A stretch of 64,000 nt of DNA from JAEUMD01 sp050250815 (GCA_050250815.1 JBFWNY010000005.1:83944-147943); one strand, 5' to 3'; positions 54,427 through 63,529 are shown, counted from the first letter of the stretch. The notes: generated from the sequence alone by a model not told the origin. Made by a program: numbers and translations.

Positions 54427-55443
54427 TCACCACCTGGCCGCGTTGCTGAAGAATTCTGGAATGGCGATTGCCGCGCCTCTTGCAATCGCCTCCTTAAGAA
54501 CGTGGTTGGCAACGGCAATGTCGAGGACGCCTAAACCGAAGGGCGAGAAAATCCGTGGCTTCGTCGGATCCGGGCGGCACTTGCCGTCGAGCATGTCGAC
54601 GAGGGTTCCCGCGATGAAGTCGCGGTTGCCGGTTGCCATCTCGGCCAGGTGCACAGACGTGCGAGCCTTCAGGCTGTGCTCGACGTCATCGACGATGTTC
54701 TGGGATCCGAGAATCACGTTGACGGTGATGTCGCGCAGCGACAAGTGCAGCACGGTGGGCGCATGCGCCAGTAGCCGTGGATCGTCGAGATGCGGCTCCA
54801 GCGCAGTGGTGGCCAAAAGTATAAGCGACGCATCCGAAATGGCTTCTTCGAGGCTCCGCTTGATTTCGACAGTGTCACCATACGTGCCGCGCAGCCACTC
54901 TGCGAAGCGTTCGGCTTCCTCGCTGTTGATGTCGTAGAGACTGATTTTCTCGAGCTGCCAGTTGCGGAACTTGAGCCACTCGACGGTGGTGCGCGAGATG
55001 ATCCCGGTTCCGATCACCGCCAACGAGCCAGTGAATGGCGTCGGCGACATCGCTTCAGCTGCCAGCGCGGCCGATGCCGCGGTGCGCGTCGCGCTGATGA
55101 GAGACGCCTCGAGACACGCTACGGGATAGCCCGTCTCCGCATCATTCAGGATCTGGACGGCCGACGCGCGTGCCAGGTTGCCTGTCGTGTTCGCCGGGAA
55201 GCTGGCGATCCATTTGATGCCGCTCTTGTGAACGTCGCCGCCAAGATGCGCCGGCAGCGCAATGATCCGGTTCCGCGGCTGGTCGGGATACCGCAGGAAG
55301 TAACTGTCAGGGTTTATCGACTGACCGGATTGGTGCAATCGGTAGGCGTTCTCGACGGCCTCGAAGAGTTCCGCGCGGTGGTCGTTTATGACATCTCTTA
55401 CAGTCGATCCGGGCACAACATGAAAGCTCGGAGTGATTGCCAC
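54427..55443 (-). CDS. sbnB: SbnB-like N-(1-amino-1-carboxyl-2-ethyl)glutamate dehydrogenase
   Basis: 338 residues from the GTG at 55443, chosen because the family N-terminus (ITPSFHVVPGSTV) starts there, GAGGAAAGA lies just upstream and the preceding gene ends at 55455. Ornithine-cyclodeaminase/mu-crystallin fold with the NAD motif VIGTGIISRTTVEW and the conserved Lys in KWIASFPAN. In staphyloferrin B synthesis SbnB oxidatively splits ACEGA into L-2,3-diaminopropionate and 2-oxoglutarate. Length matches SbnB. The longer open frame to 55671 overlaps sbnA and is a shadow. Confidence 0.9.
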   Translation of the reverse strand: MAITPSFHVVPGSTVRDVINDHRAELFEAVENAYRLHQSGQSINPDSYFLRYPDQPRNRIIALPAHLGGDVHKSGIKWIASFPANTTGNLARASAVQILNDAETGYPVACLEASLISATRTAASAALAAEAMSPTPFTGSLAVIGTGIISRTTVEWLKFRNWQLEKISLYDINSEEAERFAEWLRGTYGDTVEIKRSLEEAISDASLILLATTALEPHLDDPRLLAHAPTVLHLSLRDITVNVILGSQNIVDDVEHSLKARTSVHLAEMATGNRDFIAGTLVDMLDGKCRPDPTKPRIFSPFGLGVLDIAVANHVLKEAIARGAAIAIPEFFSNAARW

Positions 55444-55454
55444 AATCTCTTTCC

Positions 55455-56423
55455 TCAGCTGTCCGCCATGACCTTTGCTCCGCGCATGATGTGCTCGCGA
55501 ACCCAGTCGGGGTCGTACACGGTATCCATGTACTTCTCTCCCAGGTCCGCGGAAATCGCGACGATCGTATCTCCCGGCCGGAACTCGGATGCCATGCCCT
55601 TGATGGCGGCGAGTACGGTCCCCGTACTGCCCCCGATCAGCAGATGATAGTCGCGAACAAAATCGAGGCACGACTCCACCGTTGCAGCTTCGTCGATGGC
55701 TACGACCTTGTCGGGGTTCGCATGCTCCGAGATTTTTGGCTTCAGACTCGTTCCGATGCCGGGGATGTTTCGCGTCCCCGGCTTACCTCCGAATGTCACC
55801 GATCCCTGGGGTTCGACGGCGACCACGCATACGTTCGGATAGGTCTCTCGCAGCACCTCCGAGACGCCACCAAGCGTTCCCGTGGTTCCCGCGCCGATGA
55901 AGATCCAATCGACCTTAGCGAAATTACGCACAATTTCGCTTGCCGTCTGGTCTGCGTGAACCTGCTTGTTGGCGAGGTTATCGTACTGGTTGAGCCAAAT
56001 CGAGTTGCGCTCGGTCGCCAGCAAACGGTTGATGATCTTGAACCGGTTCTCCAGGAAGCCACCGCCCACGTCGCGATCCGCCACCACGATGACCTCGGCG
56101 CCATAGAGCTTCATGCCTCGGATATTCGCGCGGGTCGCGTTGCTGTCGGTCACGCAGATGAAGCGATACCCCTTGATGGCGCACACCATGCTGAGCGCGA
56201 TCCCGAGATTGCCTGACGATGATTCGATGATCACGGTCTCATGCGGTCTCGCCAGACCGCGCTTCTCAAGGTCCTCGATGAGGCCGATCGCAGTCTTGAC
56301 CTTGATGGACCCTGTGACGTTGAACCCTTCGAGTTTGAGGAAGACATCGTGCCCGCCTGCAAATCCGCGCAATCGATAGAACAGGTCGCGAAAGATGAGC
56401 TCCAGCGGCGACTCGACGATCAT
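55455..56423 (-). CDS. sbnA: SbnA-like ACEGA synthase (PLP enzyme)
   Basis: 322 residues; GGGAG lies eight bases before the ATG. Cysteine-synthase fold: the PLP lysine is in NVTGSIKVKTA, the substrate loop is ESSSGNLGIAL and the phosphate-binding turn GAGTTGTLGG. SbnA condenses O-phospho-L-serine with glutamate to give ACEGA, the first step to diaminopropionate. It is the first gene of the five-gene operon. The SbnA-SbnB pair side by side is a reliable marker for diaminopropionate supply. Confidence 0.92.
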   Translation of the reverse strand: MIVESPLELIFRDLFYRLRGFAGGHDVFLKLEGFNVTGSIKVKTAIGLIEDLEKRGLARPHETVIIESSSGNLGIALSMVCAIKGYRFICVTDSNATRANIRGMKLYGAEVIVVADRDVGGGFLENRFKIINRLLATERNSIWLNQYDNLANKQVHADQTASEIVRNFAKVDWIFIGAGTTGTLGGVSEVLRETYPNVCVVAVEPQGSVTFGGKPGTRNIPGIGTSLKPKISEHANPDKVVAIDEAATVESCLDFVRDYHLLIGGSTGTVLAAIKGMASEFRPGDTIVAISADLGEKYMDTVYDPDWVREHIMRGAKVMADS

Positions 56424-57082
56424 CTAACGAACTCCCTAGAACCTGAGCAGCACGCTACAGCCCGCGCATCCAAGACGGACCAGGCAAGACCTACTGACGG
56501 ATCGGAATTGAAGCAGCGCCCGGCGTGGATCAATGTCGACCTCGCGAAACCACGTCAAATGCCTGATCCGATGTCGACGAAGCTGAACGCATCGTTGATG
56601 AACAGTCACTGAACAAGGCGCGTCGCGGACGGTGAGCGGCTTCTGTTGTGACGATCGTGCAGCAGTGATGCGCTATAGGATGCGCAACACTGAAGGGAGT
56701 TCGTCAGATAACGGCGTGACAAGATGGCTTCCTCCTAGCCCATCGGTTGAACCCGACCTGTGCGTTGATATTCGTTGACGGCTGACTCTAGTAAAGCAGC
56801 CACACTGCTCACAGTCACCCCGGAAAGTGCCCCAGGGTGAAGGCGGCCGCGCTCGCTCAAGCGGACCGTAGTACGGATGTCAATCGGCGACCCCTGCTGC
56901 GGCGGTCGATCGCTCGCATTGGATCTGTCAAGCGAGCGACATGACGATCATGTGATGGCTGATAGCCGTGGGGGTGGGCGGTCGTTCGTGTATTCTCGAG
57001 GTTGATGCCGGTCTGCTGCGGTGCCATACAAGCTTTGACGTCAATGCCGTTGATTGGGTTCTAACCGCTGATTGGATGTGAG
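56424..57082. other. Gene-free interval upstream of the diaminopropionate operon
   Basis: About 660 bases without a credible gene on either strand, between the sbnA start (minus) and the HdeA-like gene (plus). It must hold both promoters. I see no clear sigma-54, Fur-like or palindromic operator. Confidence 0.5.
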
Positions 57083-57367
57083 ATGGGTCGGATTATCGGG
57101 TTGGCACTTGTCGCTTTGGTGCTGGGTTCGACGGTGGTCGACGCGCAGACCATCAACTTGCGCACGTTTAAGTGCGCGGATTTCGTCAAGTTGAAGCCGG
57201 ACACGCGGGACTTGGTTGCCATCTGGCTCGACGGGCATTTGGCCGACGATGAAGCGCCGGACGGACTGACAGTCGACTTCTCGGGGTCCGACGCGGACGG
57301 CATCCTCGCGATTTGCAAGAAAAGTCCCGGCACTGATCTTCTCAAGGCCGCGGAGCAGGCGGAGTAG
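57083..57367 (+). CDS. HdeA/HdeB-family periplasmic protein
   Basis: 94 residues. Signal peptide to about residue 21 (TVVDAQT). The mature part has KCADFVKLKPDTRDLVAIWLDGHLAD and a second Cys in ILAICKKSPG; the spacing fits the single disulfide of HdeA. HdeA-like proteins are small periplasmic chaperones against acid, though alphaproteobacterial members are untested. It stands alone among gene-free DNA. Confidence 0.75.
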   Translation: MGRIIGLALVALVLGSTVVDAQTINLRTFKCADFVKLKPDTRDLVAIWLDGHLADDEAPDGLTVDFSGSDADGILAICKKSPGTDLLKAAEQAE

Positions 57368-58042
57368 GCGCTGCTTCCCAGCCCCCCGCTCCAACGCGCA
57401 GTCATTCAGCCGCGTGATGAACGGCCCCCGTGCCGAAGACCGAGCGCGCCGCTTGCCCGCAAACGCGCCTCGCGAGGGCAGTGACGGTTGTGCGCACGCA
57501 TGAGCCCAATATTGATACTTTAACAATGGCTTAGTCGCCATTTGAGGTGGCGTGGCAGTCTGGCGCAAGCTGGTCTCCGTTTGCGCGTGCCATTTGTCCG
57601 GAAGGACGAGCGTGCAGCACCGCTTGCCGTGGCGTCGGGACATGCCTTGTTGAGTCAGGTCTGTCGCAAGGAATACGGTCCACCGTTGTCTGCGCTTTGA
57701 CGCGTCCCTGCGACGTCGGCGGAGACGCAAGCCGGTGAGGAGTTGTGCAGACTGCTTGCGCGGTAGGCGCTGAACAGCTACCTCGAACGTGGTCCGCGAC
57801 CTTGGCGCGGGCGGCTGCACCCGTTGCTTCAATGTTCGGTCAGAACCGATTCCAGCTGCGGCCTGCTGGGTGGTCTGCGACGATTCGGCCGCCTTCACCC
57901 GGGCAGTTCGAGAGGGACGTCGTCACACCGATACCCGTACCCCGGCGTGTCTTTGATATGATCGCCCACACTCGCAGCAAAGTGGCCGAAGACATCGGTC
58001 CAGGACGGTTCTTGTGCTGAAGAACCCCCGGGGAGGATACCT
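57368..58042. other. Gene-free interval with a dispersed repeat
   Basis: About 675 bases. A minus-strand frame here is open but has poor codon bias and no start or family signal, so I read it as non-coding. It contains the second copy of the 36-base repeat (57735-57770) and, at its end, the region that must drive the methanethiol-oxidase-like gene. Confidence 0.5.
57735..57770 (+). repeat. 36-base dispersed repeat, copy 2
   Basis: Partner of 44211-44246, 30 of 36 identical, same orientation. Possibly a relic of a mobile or palindromic intergenic element. Confidence 0.65.
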
Positions 58043-59437
58043 GTGACCCTGCGACCTGATCCGACGTTTCATGCCTCGCCGCGGCTGGCAATGGATGCAC
58101 CGGCCGAAACGTACGCGTTCACACTTCTGATGAGTGACAATTTCACCCGGCCCGACGCATTGGCGGTTATCGACGTCAGGCCTGGATCACGGACCTATAG
58201 TCAGATTGTGCATACGGTGACGATGCCCCATACGGGCGACGAGTTCCACCACTGCGGATGGAATGCTTGCTCCTCGGCGCTCACTCCCTTGGCCACCCAT
58301 GTATTTGTGGAACGCCGCTACCTGATCATTCCAGGGCTCCGGTCCTCGCGTATCTATGTAATCGATACCAAGCCACACCCGACAAAGGCGAAGATTCACA
58401 GGATCATCGAGGCCGAGGAGGTGCTCGGCAAGACGGGCTATTCGCGCACGCACACCGTTCATTGCGGTCCGGAAGGCATTTATGTCGGGGCGCTCGGCGG
58501 CGGGCGCAACGGCACCGAGGGCGCACCAGGGATTTTTCTTATGGACTGCGAATCCTTTGACGTTCTGGGCCGCTGGAAGACCGACTCCGGTCCGCAACGG
58601 ATGCAGTATGATTTCTGGTGGAACCTACCGCGGGACTACATGGTTGCAAGTGAATGGGGACTGCCGCCCCAATTCGAAGGGGGCCTGGTACTCGAGGATC
58701 TTCTAAATCACAAATACGGTCACCGCCTCCATTTTTGGGGACTGCGTAATAGGCGGCATTTGCAGACGATCGACCTGGGCGCCAACCATCAAATGCCCCT
58801 CGAACTGCGTCCCGCGCACGACCCGAGCAAGGAGTATGGATTTGCCGGTGTCGTCATCGACACCCAAACTCTCGCAGGGGCGGTCTTTACCTGGTGGCGG
58901 CAAGGACGCGAGTTCCACGCCCGCAAGACGATCACCATCCCGGCAGAGCCCTCTCCAAACGACCGACTACCGGAAATTCTCAAAGGGTTCGGCGCAGTGC
59001 CGCCTCTCCTTGCCGACTTGGCGTTGTCGATGGACGACCGCTTTCTTTTTGTCTCTTGCTGGGGAACGGGGGAAGTTCGCCAGTATGACGTGAGCGACCC
59101 CTGGCAGCCGGTGCTCGTCAGCCAGTTGTGGCTTGGCGGAATTGCACGTCGGACACGGCACCCCTCAGGCAAGCGATATCCGGGCGGCCCGCAGATGCTG
59201 GAGTTGAGCCTCGACGGAAAACGCATTTATTGGACGAATTCCTTCTACTCCACCTGGGACGACCAGTTCTATCCCGGTGGCCTGCCCGGCATCCAGGTTG
59301 TCGCACACGTGCGACAACGCGGCCTGGAATTCGCCAATGATTTTTGGGTCGAGGCACCGGACGGCTATCGCGCGCATCAGATCCGCCTGGATGGCGGCGA
59401 CTGCTCAACGGACTCGTTCTGCTATCCGTCTGCGTAG
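58043..59437 (+). CDS. mtoX: Methanethiol oxidase / selenium-binding protein (SBP56 family)
   Basis: 464 residues from a GTG at 58043 with GGGGAGG six bases upstream. Seven-bladed-propeller SBP56 family throughout: DEFHHCGWNACSSA near residues 70-84, ALGGGRNGTEG, YDFWWNLPRDYMVASEWG, LSMDDRFLFVSCWGTGEVRQYDVSD, GGPQMLELSLDGKRIYW, STWDDQFYPGG and a terminal GGDCSTDSFCY. Methanethiol oxidase turns methanethiol, O2 and water into formaldehyde, H2S and H2O2 using copper. No N-terminal signal peptide is visible. A rhodanese, an OsmC protein and a two-component system lie nearby, which fits a sulfur/C1 role. Confidence 0.88.
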   Translation: MTLRPDPTFHASPRLAMDAPAETYAFTLLMSDNFTRPDALAVIDVRPGSRTYSQIVHTVTMPHTGDEFHHCGWNACSSALTPLATHVFVERRYLIIPGLRSSRIYVIDTKPHPTKAKIHRIIEAEEVLGKTGYSRTHTVHCGPEGIYVGALGGGRNGTEGAPGIFLMDCESFDVLGRWKTDSGPQRMQYDFWWNLPRDYMVASEWGLPPQFEGGLVLEDLLNHKYGHRLHFWGLRNRRHLQTIDLGANHQMPLELRPAHDPSKEYGFAGVVIDTQTLAGAVFTWWRQGREFHARKTITIPAEPSPNDRLPEILKGFGAVPPLLADLALSMDDRFLFVSCWGTGEVRQYDVSDPWQPVLVSQLWLGGIARRTRHPSGKRYPGGPQMLELSLDGKRIYWTNSFYSTWDDQFYPGGLPGIQVVAHVRQRGLEFANDFWVEAPDGYRAHQIRLDGGDCSTDSFCYPSA

Positions 59438-59439
59438 CC

Positions 59440-60108
59440 TTGAGCAGCATCGACTTGACATATGTAGGGCTCTGGCTGGCAGTCGGCCTTAGCGGCATTT
59501 TTCACGGCGTCAGCCCAACGATGGGATGGCCGCTCGCCGTTTCGGCAGCCCTCATGGATCGAAAGTCCAGCGCGCTCACGCGCGCGATGTGGCCGCTGGC
59601 CATTGGGCACTTTGTGGCGATGCTGGTCGTCCTTCTCCCGTTTGCGCTGCTGGTCATGTTGGTAGAATGGCAGCGGCACATCCGAATCGCAGCAGCAGTC
59701 ACCGTGCTTGCCTTTGGCATGTTTCGGCTTGTCGGCCCGCGGCATCCTCGATCCCTGGCGCGCATACCACCGTCACAGCTCGGGCTCTGGTCATTTGCCG
59801 TTGCCATTGCGCATGGCGCAGGCCTGATGCTGGTGCCGATATATCTGGGATTGTGCGGAACGGAAATGACCGATCCCGGCCACGAAGCGGCGCGCCGACT
59901 TATAGGTTCGCACTTGGTGCTGGCGGTGGTCGTTTCGGCAACCCACACACTTGCCATGATCATTGCGGGAGGGCTCATGGCGTGGCTGGTCTACCGCTAT
60001 TTCGGCCTGCGGTTCATTGCCCGTTCCTGGTTCAACCTCGATGGCGTGTGGAGCCTTAGTCTCATCGCGGTTGGCGGCCTGTCGCTCGCTATCACGCTGA
60101 CCAACTAG
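59440..60108 (+). CDS. Six-helix membrane protein downstream of mtoX
   Basis: 222 residues from the TTG at 59440, two bases after the mtoX stop; the frame stays open inside mtoX to a TTG at 59344. Six helices are predicted. Conserved-looking His sit within or beside them: GIFHGVSPTMGWP, IGHFVAMLV, IAHGAGLML and SATHTLAMI. The pattern recalls metal-efflux or HupE-like permeases but no family is certain. Tight spacing indicates an operon with mtoX, so it may handle the copper cofactor or a sulfur product. Confidence 0.7.
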   Translation: MSSIDLTYVGLWLAVGLSGIFHGVSPTMGWPLAVSAALMDRKSSALTRAMWPLAIGHFVAMLVVLLPFALLVMLVEWQRHIRIAAAVTVLAFGMFRLVGPRHPRSLARIPPSQLGLWSFAVAIAHGAGLMLVPIYLGLCGTEMTDPGHEAARRLIGSHLVLAVVVSATHTLAMIIAGGLMAWLVYRYFGLRFIARSWFNLDGVWSLSLIAVGGLSLAITLTN

Positions 60109-60225
60109 GATACCACCCCTCTTCGACTAGGAGGTACAATTGTAGCCTTGGCACATGCGGCCAACGCCATCTCCGTTCAGGCGCAGCACATGCGGCCCTT
60201 CTCAATACAGGCGCAAAAACGCCTC

Positions 60226-60621
60226 CTACATGCCGGGCTCAATCGGCTTTTCGATGCGGCCGCCGGCTTTCACCCATTCCTCGAAAGCACCCAGATTGTA
60301 AACGTTCGAATAGCCCAAATCCAACAGCGTCTTGCCGCTCAACGCAGAACGCCCGCCCGAGGCACAGTACAAAATATAAATCTTGTCTCGGGAAAACGCC
60401 TTGTCGTGGTACTTGCAGGCGGGATCGGCGCGAAACTCCAGCATGCCGCGCGAAACGTGGATGGCGCCGGCGATCTTGCCGGACTTTTCGACCTCAGGCG
60501 CATCCCTGACGTCGACGACGACCACATTCGAACCGGAGATGAGTTCCTCCGCCTTGGTCTTGTCGATCCGTGGCACGACTGTATCCGCGCCAGCGATCAA
60601 CTCTGCTACTGACTTTGCCAT
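60226..60621 (-). CDS. Rhodanese-domain protein
   Basis: 131 residues, one rhodanese domain. The active-site loop is ILYCASGGRSALSG with the nucleophilic Cys; VVVVDVRDAPEVEKSGKIAGAIHV is the standard first half. No signal peptide, so cytoplasmic. Moves sulfane sulfur between thiol acceptors. Convergent with the mtoX downstream gene and close to an OsmC protein, suggesting sulfide or persulfide handling. Confidence 0.9.
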   Translation of the reverse strand: MAKSVAELIAGADTVVPRIDKTKAEELISGSNVVVVDVRDAPEVEKSGKIAGAIHVSRGMLEFRADPACKYHDKAFSRDKIYILYCASGGRSALSGKTLLDLGYSNVYNLGAFEEWVKAGGRIEKPIEPGM

Positions 60622-60811
60622 TCACCTGTTCCGTTCAAAAGCGGGGCACATCCCGTGGGCCCGACAGTATCCAGAGCCGCCGTGTGACCGACAGGTCTGC
60701 GCATGCATCAAGGTCCGTTGCTCCACGGCCGTATCCGTTGCGGAGGTCCTTGGAGGGAGGCCGTCGAGCAATCGCGATGCCTCCCTCACGTGCTGCCACG
60801 GCCCGGCTCGG

Positions 60812-61354
60812 CTATTCAGCCGCTGCATCCATGCTTAGCGGCTGGCCGTTGGCCGTTACTTTTCCGACGACCTCGATCGGGCGCTGAAGCGTGTCGAGAA
60901 CGGGGCAGTGGCTCTCGACGGTCTGCGCGAGTTGCCTTAGCTGATCCGATGGCGCCGAACTGTTGAGGATTGTTTCGTAGGAGATCCGCGAATAGCCCGC
61001 CGGGACGTTGGGATCGAGACCGAATAGTCCCTTCAGATCCAGGTTCCCCTTGAGATTGCACTTCACAGATTCCAGCGGAATGCCCATCACGGACGCATAG
61101 GCGCTGTACATGACCTCCTGACATGTGCCGAGCGCGGCCAGAATGAGCTCGACCGGATTCATTCCCGTATCGCCGCCAGCGAGCTCGGGCGGCTCGTCGG
61201 TGAACAAGGGCGGGAAGTTGCGAACGCTGGCCTTGCAGCGCACATTCTCCACCAGTTCCGTCTCGGCGCGGAAAATAACCTTGGAGGCATTCGGATTGTT
61301 CTGAAGACTCTCGATCGTCTTCAACAGGGCGGACTTCACGTCTTCCTGGGACAT
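60812..61354 (-). CDS. OsmC-family protein
   Basis: 180 residues. The two redox Cys of the family occur in LAALGTCQEVMY and VESHCPVLDTL. The SVRNFPPLFTDEPPELAGGDTGMNPVE segment is typical of the YhfA/OsmC-like branch. OsmC/Ohr proteins reduce organic hydroperoxides or act on other thiol-reactive compounds. Methanethiol oxidation makes H2O2, so a detoxifying role beside mtoX is plausible. Lies 106 bases downstream of the response regulator gene on the same strand. Confidence 0.88.
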   Translation of the reverse strand: MSQEDVKSALLKTIESLQNNPNASKVIFRAETELVENVRCKASVRNFPPLFTDEPPELAGGDTGMNPVELILAALGTCQEVMYSAYASVMGIPLESVKCNLKGNLDLKGLFGLDPNVPAGYSRISYETILNSSAPSDQLRQLAQTVESHCPVLDTLQRPIEVVGKVTANGQPLSMDAAAE

Positions 61355-61460
61355 GGGCGTTTCTCTCCTGAGCTGTTCTTATTGGTATGGAGAAGCGATT
61401 ACGCCATGCCGGGGCAGCCTTCACAATTCGGAGGCCCACAACACCAATATAGTAGTTTCC

Positions 61461-62105
61461 CTAATTGCAGACGGTCTGGACCGGCTCTTGTCGCTCGGAC
61501 TTCGCATCGATCCTGGAAAGCATGTGGACCAGATGCACGAGGCTGCGCGCGGCCATCTTGTTCATCATGTTCGCGCGATACACCTCGACGGTCTTGCAGC
61601 TCAGCCCCAGCTCATGCGCGATCAGCTTGTTGGGCTTTCCCGATGCAACGAGGACTGCGATCTCGCGCTCCCGTCGCGTCAAATGTTCGAAGCGGACCTG
61701 AATCTCCTTTTCCTGGTTCCATTCATCCCAAGCAAGTTTCGCGGCCTGGAGAGCCTGTTCCGTTCGTTCGAGCAACAATTGGTCGTCATATGGCTTCTGC
61801 AGGAAGTCCACCGCGCCGGCTCGCATGGCTCGTACGGCCATAGGAACGTCGCCATGGCCAGTCACCATGACGATCGGCAAGCACCAATCTCGCTGCTTGA
61901 CCTCGCGCTGCAGCTCCAGCCCGCTCATGCCGGGCATCCGGACATCGAGAATGAGGCAGCCCGGTTCGCCCGAATAACTAGCGAGAAACTCATCAGCCGA
62001 TGAAAAGCATACAACCTCGTGCCCAACGGACTCCAGAAGCCAGCGTAGCGATTCACGCGCCGCCGCATCGTCGTCCACGACCAGGACCGCCCCCCGGCTG
62101 TTCAT
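61461..62105 (-). CDS. FixJ-family response regulator
   Basis: 214 residues. Receiver domain with DDD at 11-13, phosphoacceptor Asp54 (LILDVRMPG), Thr in VMVTGHGDVPMAV and Lys104 (KPYDD); a short linker; then a LuxR-type HTH (LTRREREIAVLVASGKPNKLIAHELGLS, quoted in part). The FixJ/TodT subfamily signature VRAMRAGAVDFLQKPY is exact. The ATG overlaps the kinase stop (62102-62105), so the pair is co-translated. Targets unknown; the nearest are the OsmC, rhodanese and mtoX genes. Confidence 0.93.
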   Translation of the reverse strand: MNSRGAVLVVDDDAAARESLRWLLESVGHEVVCFSSADEFLASYSGEPGCLILDVRMPGMSGLELQREVKQRDWCLPIVMVTGHGDVPMAVRAMRAGAVDFLQKPYDDQLLLERTEQALQAAKLAWDEWNQEKEIQVRFEHLTRREREIAVLVASGKPNKLIAHELGLSCKTVEVYRANMMNKMAARSLVHLVHMLSRIDAKSERQEPVQTVCN

Positions 62106-63391
62106 TGCAGCACCCCATGTTCGCTCGAAGGCGGTAGGTCAAAAGCAAACGACAAACCGCGACCCGTCGTGTTCTGCGACGCCGACAATCTGCCCCCATG
62201 GGCTTCGACTATGGATCGGCAGATGGAAAGCCCCATCCCCATGCCGGCCCGCTTCGTCGTCAGGAACGGTGTGAAGAGATTGCTCAGCTCGTCAGCTGGC
62301 AGGCCCGGGCCGGTATCTTCGATACGCACGCTCGCCATTCCGTTGGAACCTGTGCTTGTAACGACCCTGATCCTTCTTCCGCTGGCGGGCACCTGCTCCA
62401 TCGCTTCAAACCCGTTGCGAACAATGTTGAGGACGACCTGCTCCAGCTGCGTGCGCTCCCCGACGACGGCCGGCAGATCCTCGGCGAGCTCGCACTCGAT
62501 GGATACGTTCTGGGCCTGCGCCTCGATCTGTGCGATGGATAGCGCCTGCGCAACGACATCGTTTATCGACAAGAACGACAACTCTTCTTCCGCGTGCGAG
62601 ACGAAGCCTCTCAAACAACGGATGATGTTGGCGGCGCGCTCGGCCTGAGCACAGACGTGCTCGGTGGCCTTGATGACTTCTTCGCGGCTCTGACCGTTCC
62701 GCAGTCGCAGGAGCGCGCCCTTTGAGTAGTTGGCGATAGCCGTGAGCGGTTGGTTCAACTCGTGAGCCAGCATCGTCGCGAGCTGGCCCATCGTGTCCAG
62801 TCGCGACGCATGGGCAAGCTCGCGATACTCCCTGCGCATCTGCTGCTCGTATCGCTTCTGGGCGCTGATATTGCGGGTGATCGCGAGGATCGCCGTGACG
62901 TTTCCATCGGCATCCGTAAGAGGGGCAGCATGGGTTTCCATCCACAGCCGCCGGTCCTTGAGTGAGATGATCTCGAACTCCAGCTTTTCGACCGCTCCCG
63001 CACACACCCTGTCGATCAGAGACCGGTAAGCGGCCGCGAAATCCGGTGCCACGAGCTTGTAGACCGAGATACCGACAACATCGGATGGCGCCGCCGCTTC
63101 CACCAACCGCAGGCCAGCGGGATTCATCTCCAGAATCGTGCCGTCCTTGGAGTGGACCTTGACGCATTCCGGCTCGGTCTCGATGATCTGGCGAAGCCGC
63201 TTCTCATTCTGCGCCAGCTTCGCCTGCGCGGTCTGTCGCTCGCGAACTTCGCGCTCGAGAACCGCCGTGGCATGGCGCAGATTCGCATTCAATCGCGCTA
63301 CGTAAATCATTGCGCCGGCCGCCAAAACAATGAACGCCCCACAGAAGGCCGGCAAAAAACTCATCGATCCGAGATTCGACATCACGCTCAA
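62102..63391 (-). CDS. Membrane PAS sensor histidine kinase (FixL-like)
   Basis: 429 residues. One N-terminal helix (about 12-33), a short coiled coil (40-65), one PAS domain (about 62-180) ending DADGNVTAILAITRNIS, a HisKA domain with His210 in LAHELNQPLTAIANY and an HATPase domain (NIVRNGFEAM, DTGPGLP, GMGMGLSICRSIVEAHGG). The PAS core lacks an evident heme His in the FixL context, so heme sensing should not be assumed. Only one membrane helix and almost no periplasmic part, so it senses inside the cell. Confidence 0.92.
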   Translation of the reverse strand: MSVMSNLGSMSFLPAFCGAFIVLAAGAMIYVARLNANLRHATAVLEREVRERQTAQAKLAQNEKRLRQIIETEPECVKVHSKDGTILEMNPAGLRLVEAAAPSDVVGISVYKLVAPDFAAAYRSLIDRVCAGAVEKLEFEIISLKDRRLWMETHAAPLTDADGNVTAILAITRNISAQKRYEQQMRREYRELAHASRLDTMGQLATMLAHELNQPLTAIANYSKGALLRLRNGQSREEVIKATEHVCAQAERAANIIRCLRGFVSHAEEELSFLSINDVVAQALSIAQIEAQAQNVSIECELAEDLPAVVGERTQLEQVVLNIVRNGFEAMEQVPASGRRIRVVTSTGSNGMASVRIEDTGPGLPADELSNLFTPFLTTKRAGMGMGLSICRSIVEAHGGRLSASQNTTGRGLSFAFDLPPSSEHGVLQ

Positions 63392-63481
63392 CCTTGTTAT
63401 TTTATATTTCTATTTACTCATTTGTTTTTCTCATATATCGCATTCGTCCAGCCTAGCACGTCCGGCCAAGCCCGCAATGCA

Positions 63482-63491
63482 TTTGGCCAAA
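63482..63491. promoter_or_regulatory. Palindrome TTTGGCCAAA upstream of the kinase gene
   Basis: Perfect 10-bp inverted repeat about 90 bases before the kinase start, also found within the longer palindrome at 44566-44577. A related GGCCAA half occurs at 63464. Confidence 0.3.
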
Positions 63492-63529
63492 CCTGCCTTC
63501 TTACTTATTCACACTCTGAAGTCTGATTC

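Noticed and set aside
54427..55671. SbnB start at 55671
   Set aside because: The extra 76 residues lie over sbnA and are Arg/Gly/His-rich shadow sequence; the GTG at 55443 has a ribosome site and the family N-terminus.
57041..57898. Minus-strand ORF of 285 codons opposite the HdeA-like gene
   Set aside because: Low-complexity Arg/Gln/Thr composition, no family signal, and it runs antisense to a well-formed signal-peptide protein; part derives from the dispersed repeat.
62102..63391. Calling the kinase a true oxygen-sensing FixL
   Set aside because: Only one PAS domain and no evident heme-ligand His context; the class resemblance is in the kinase core only.
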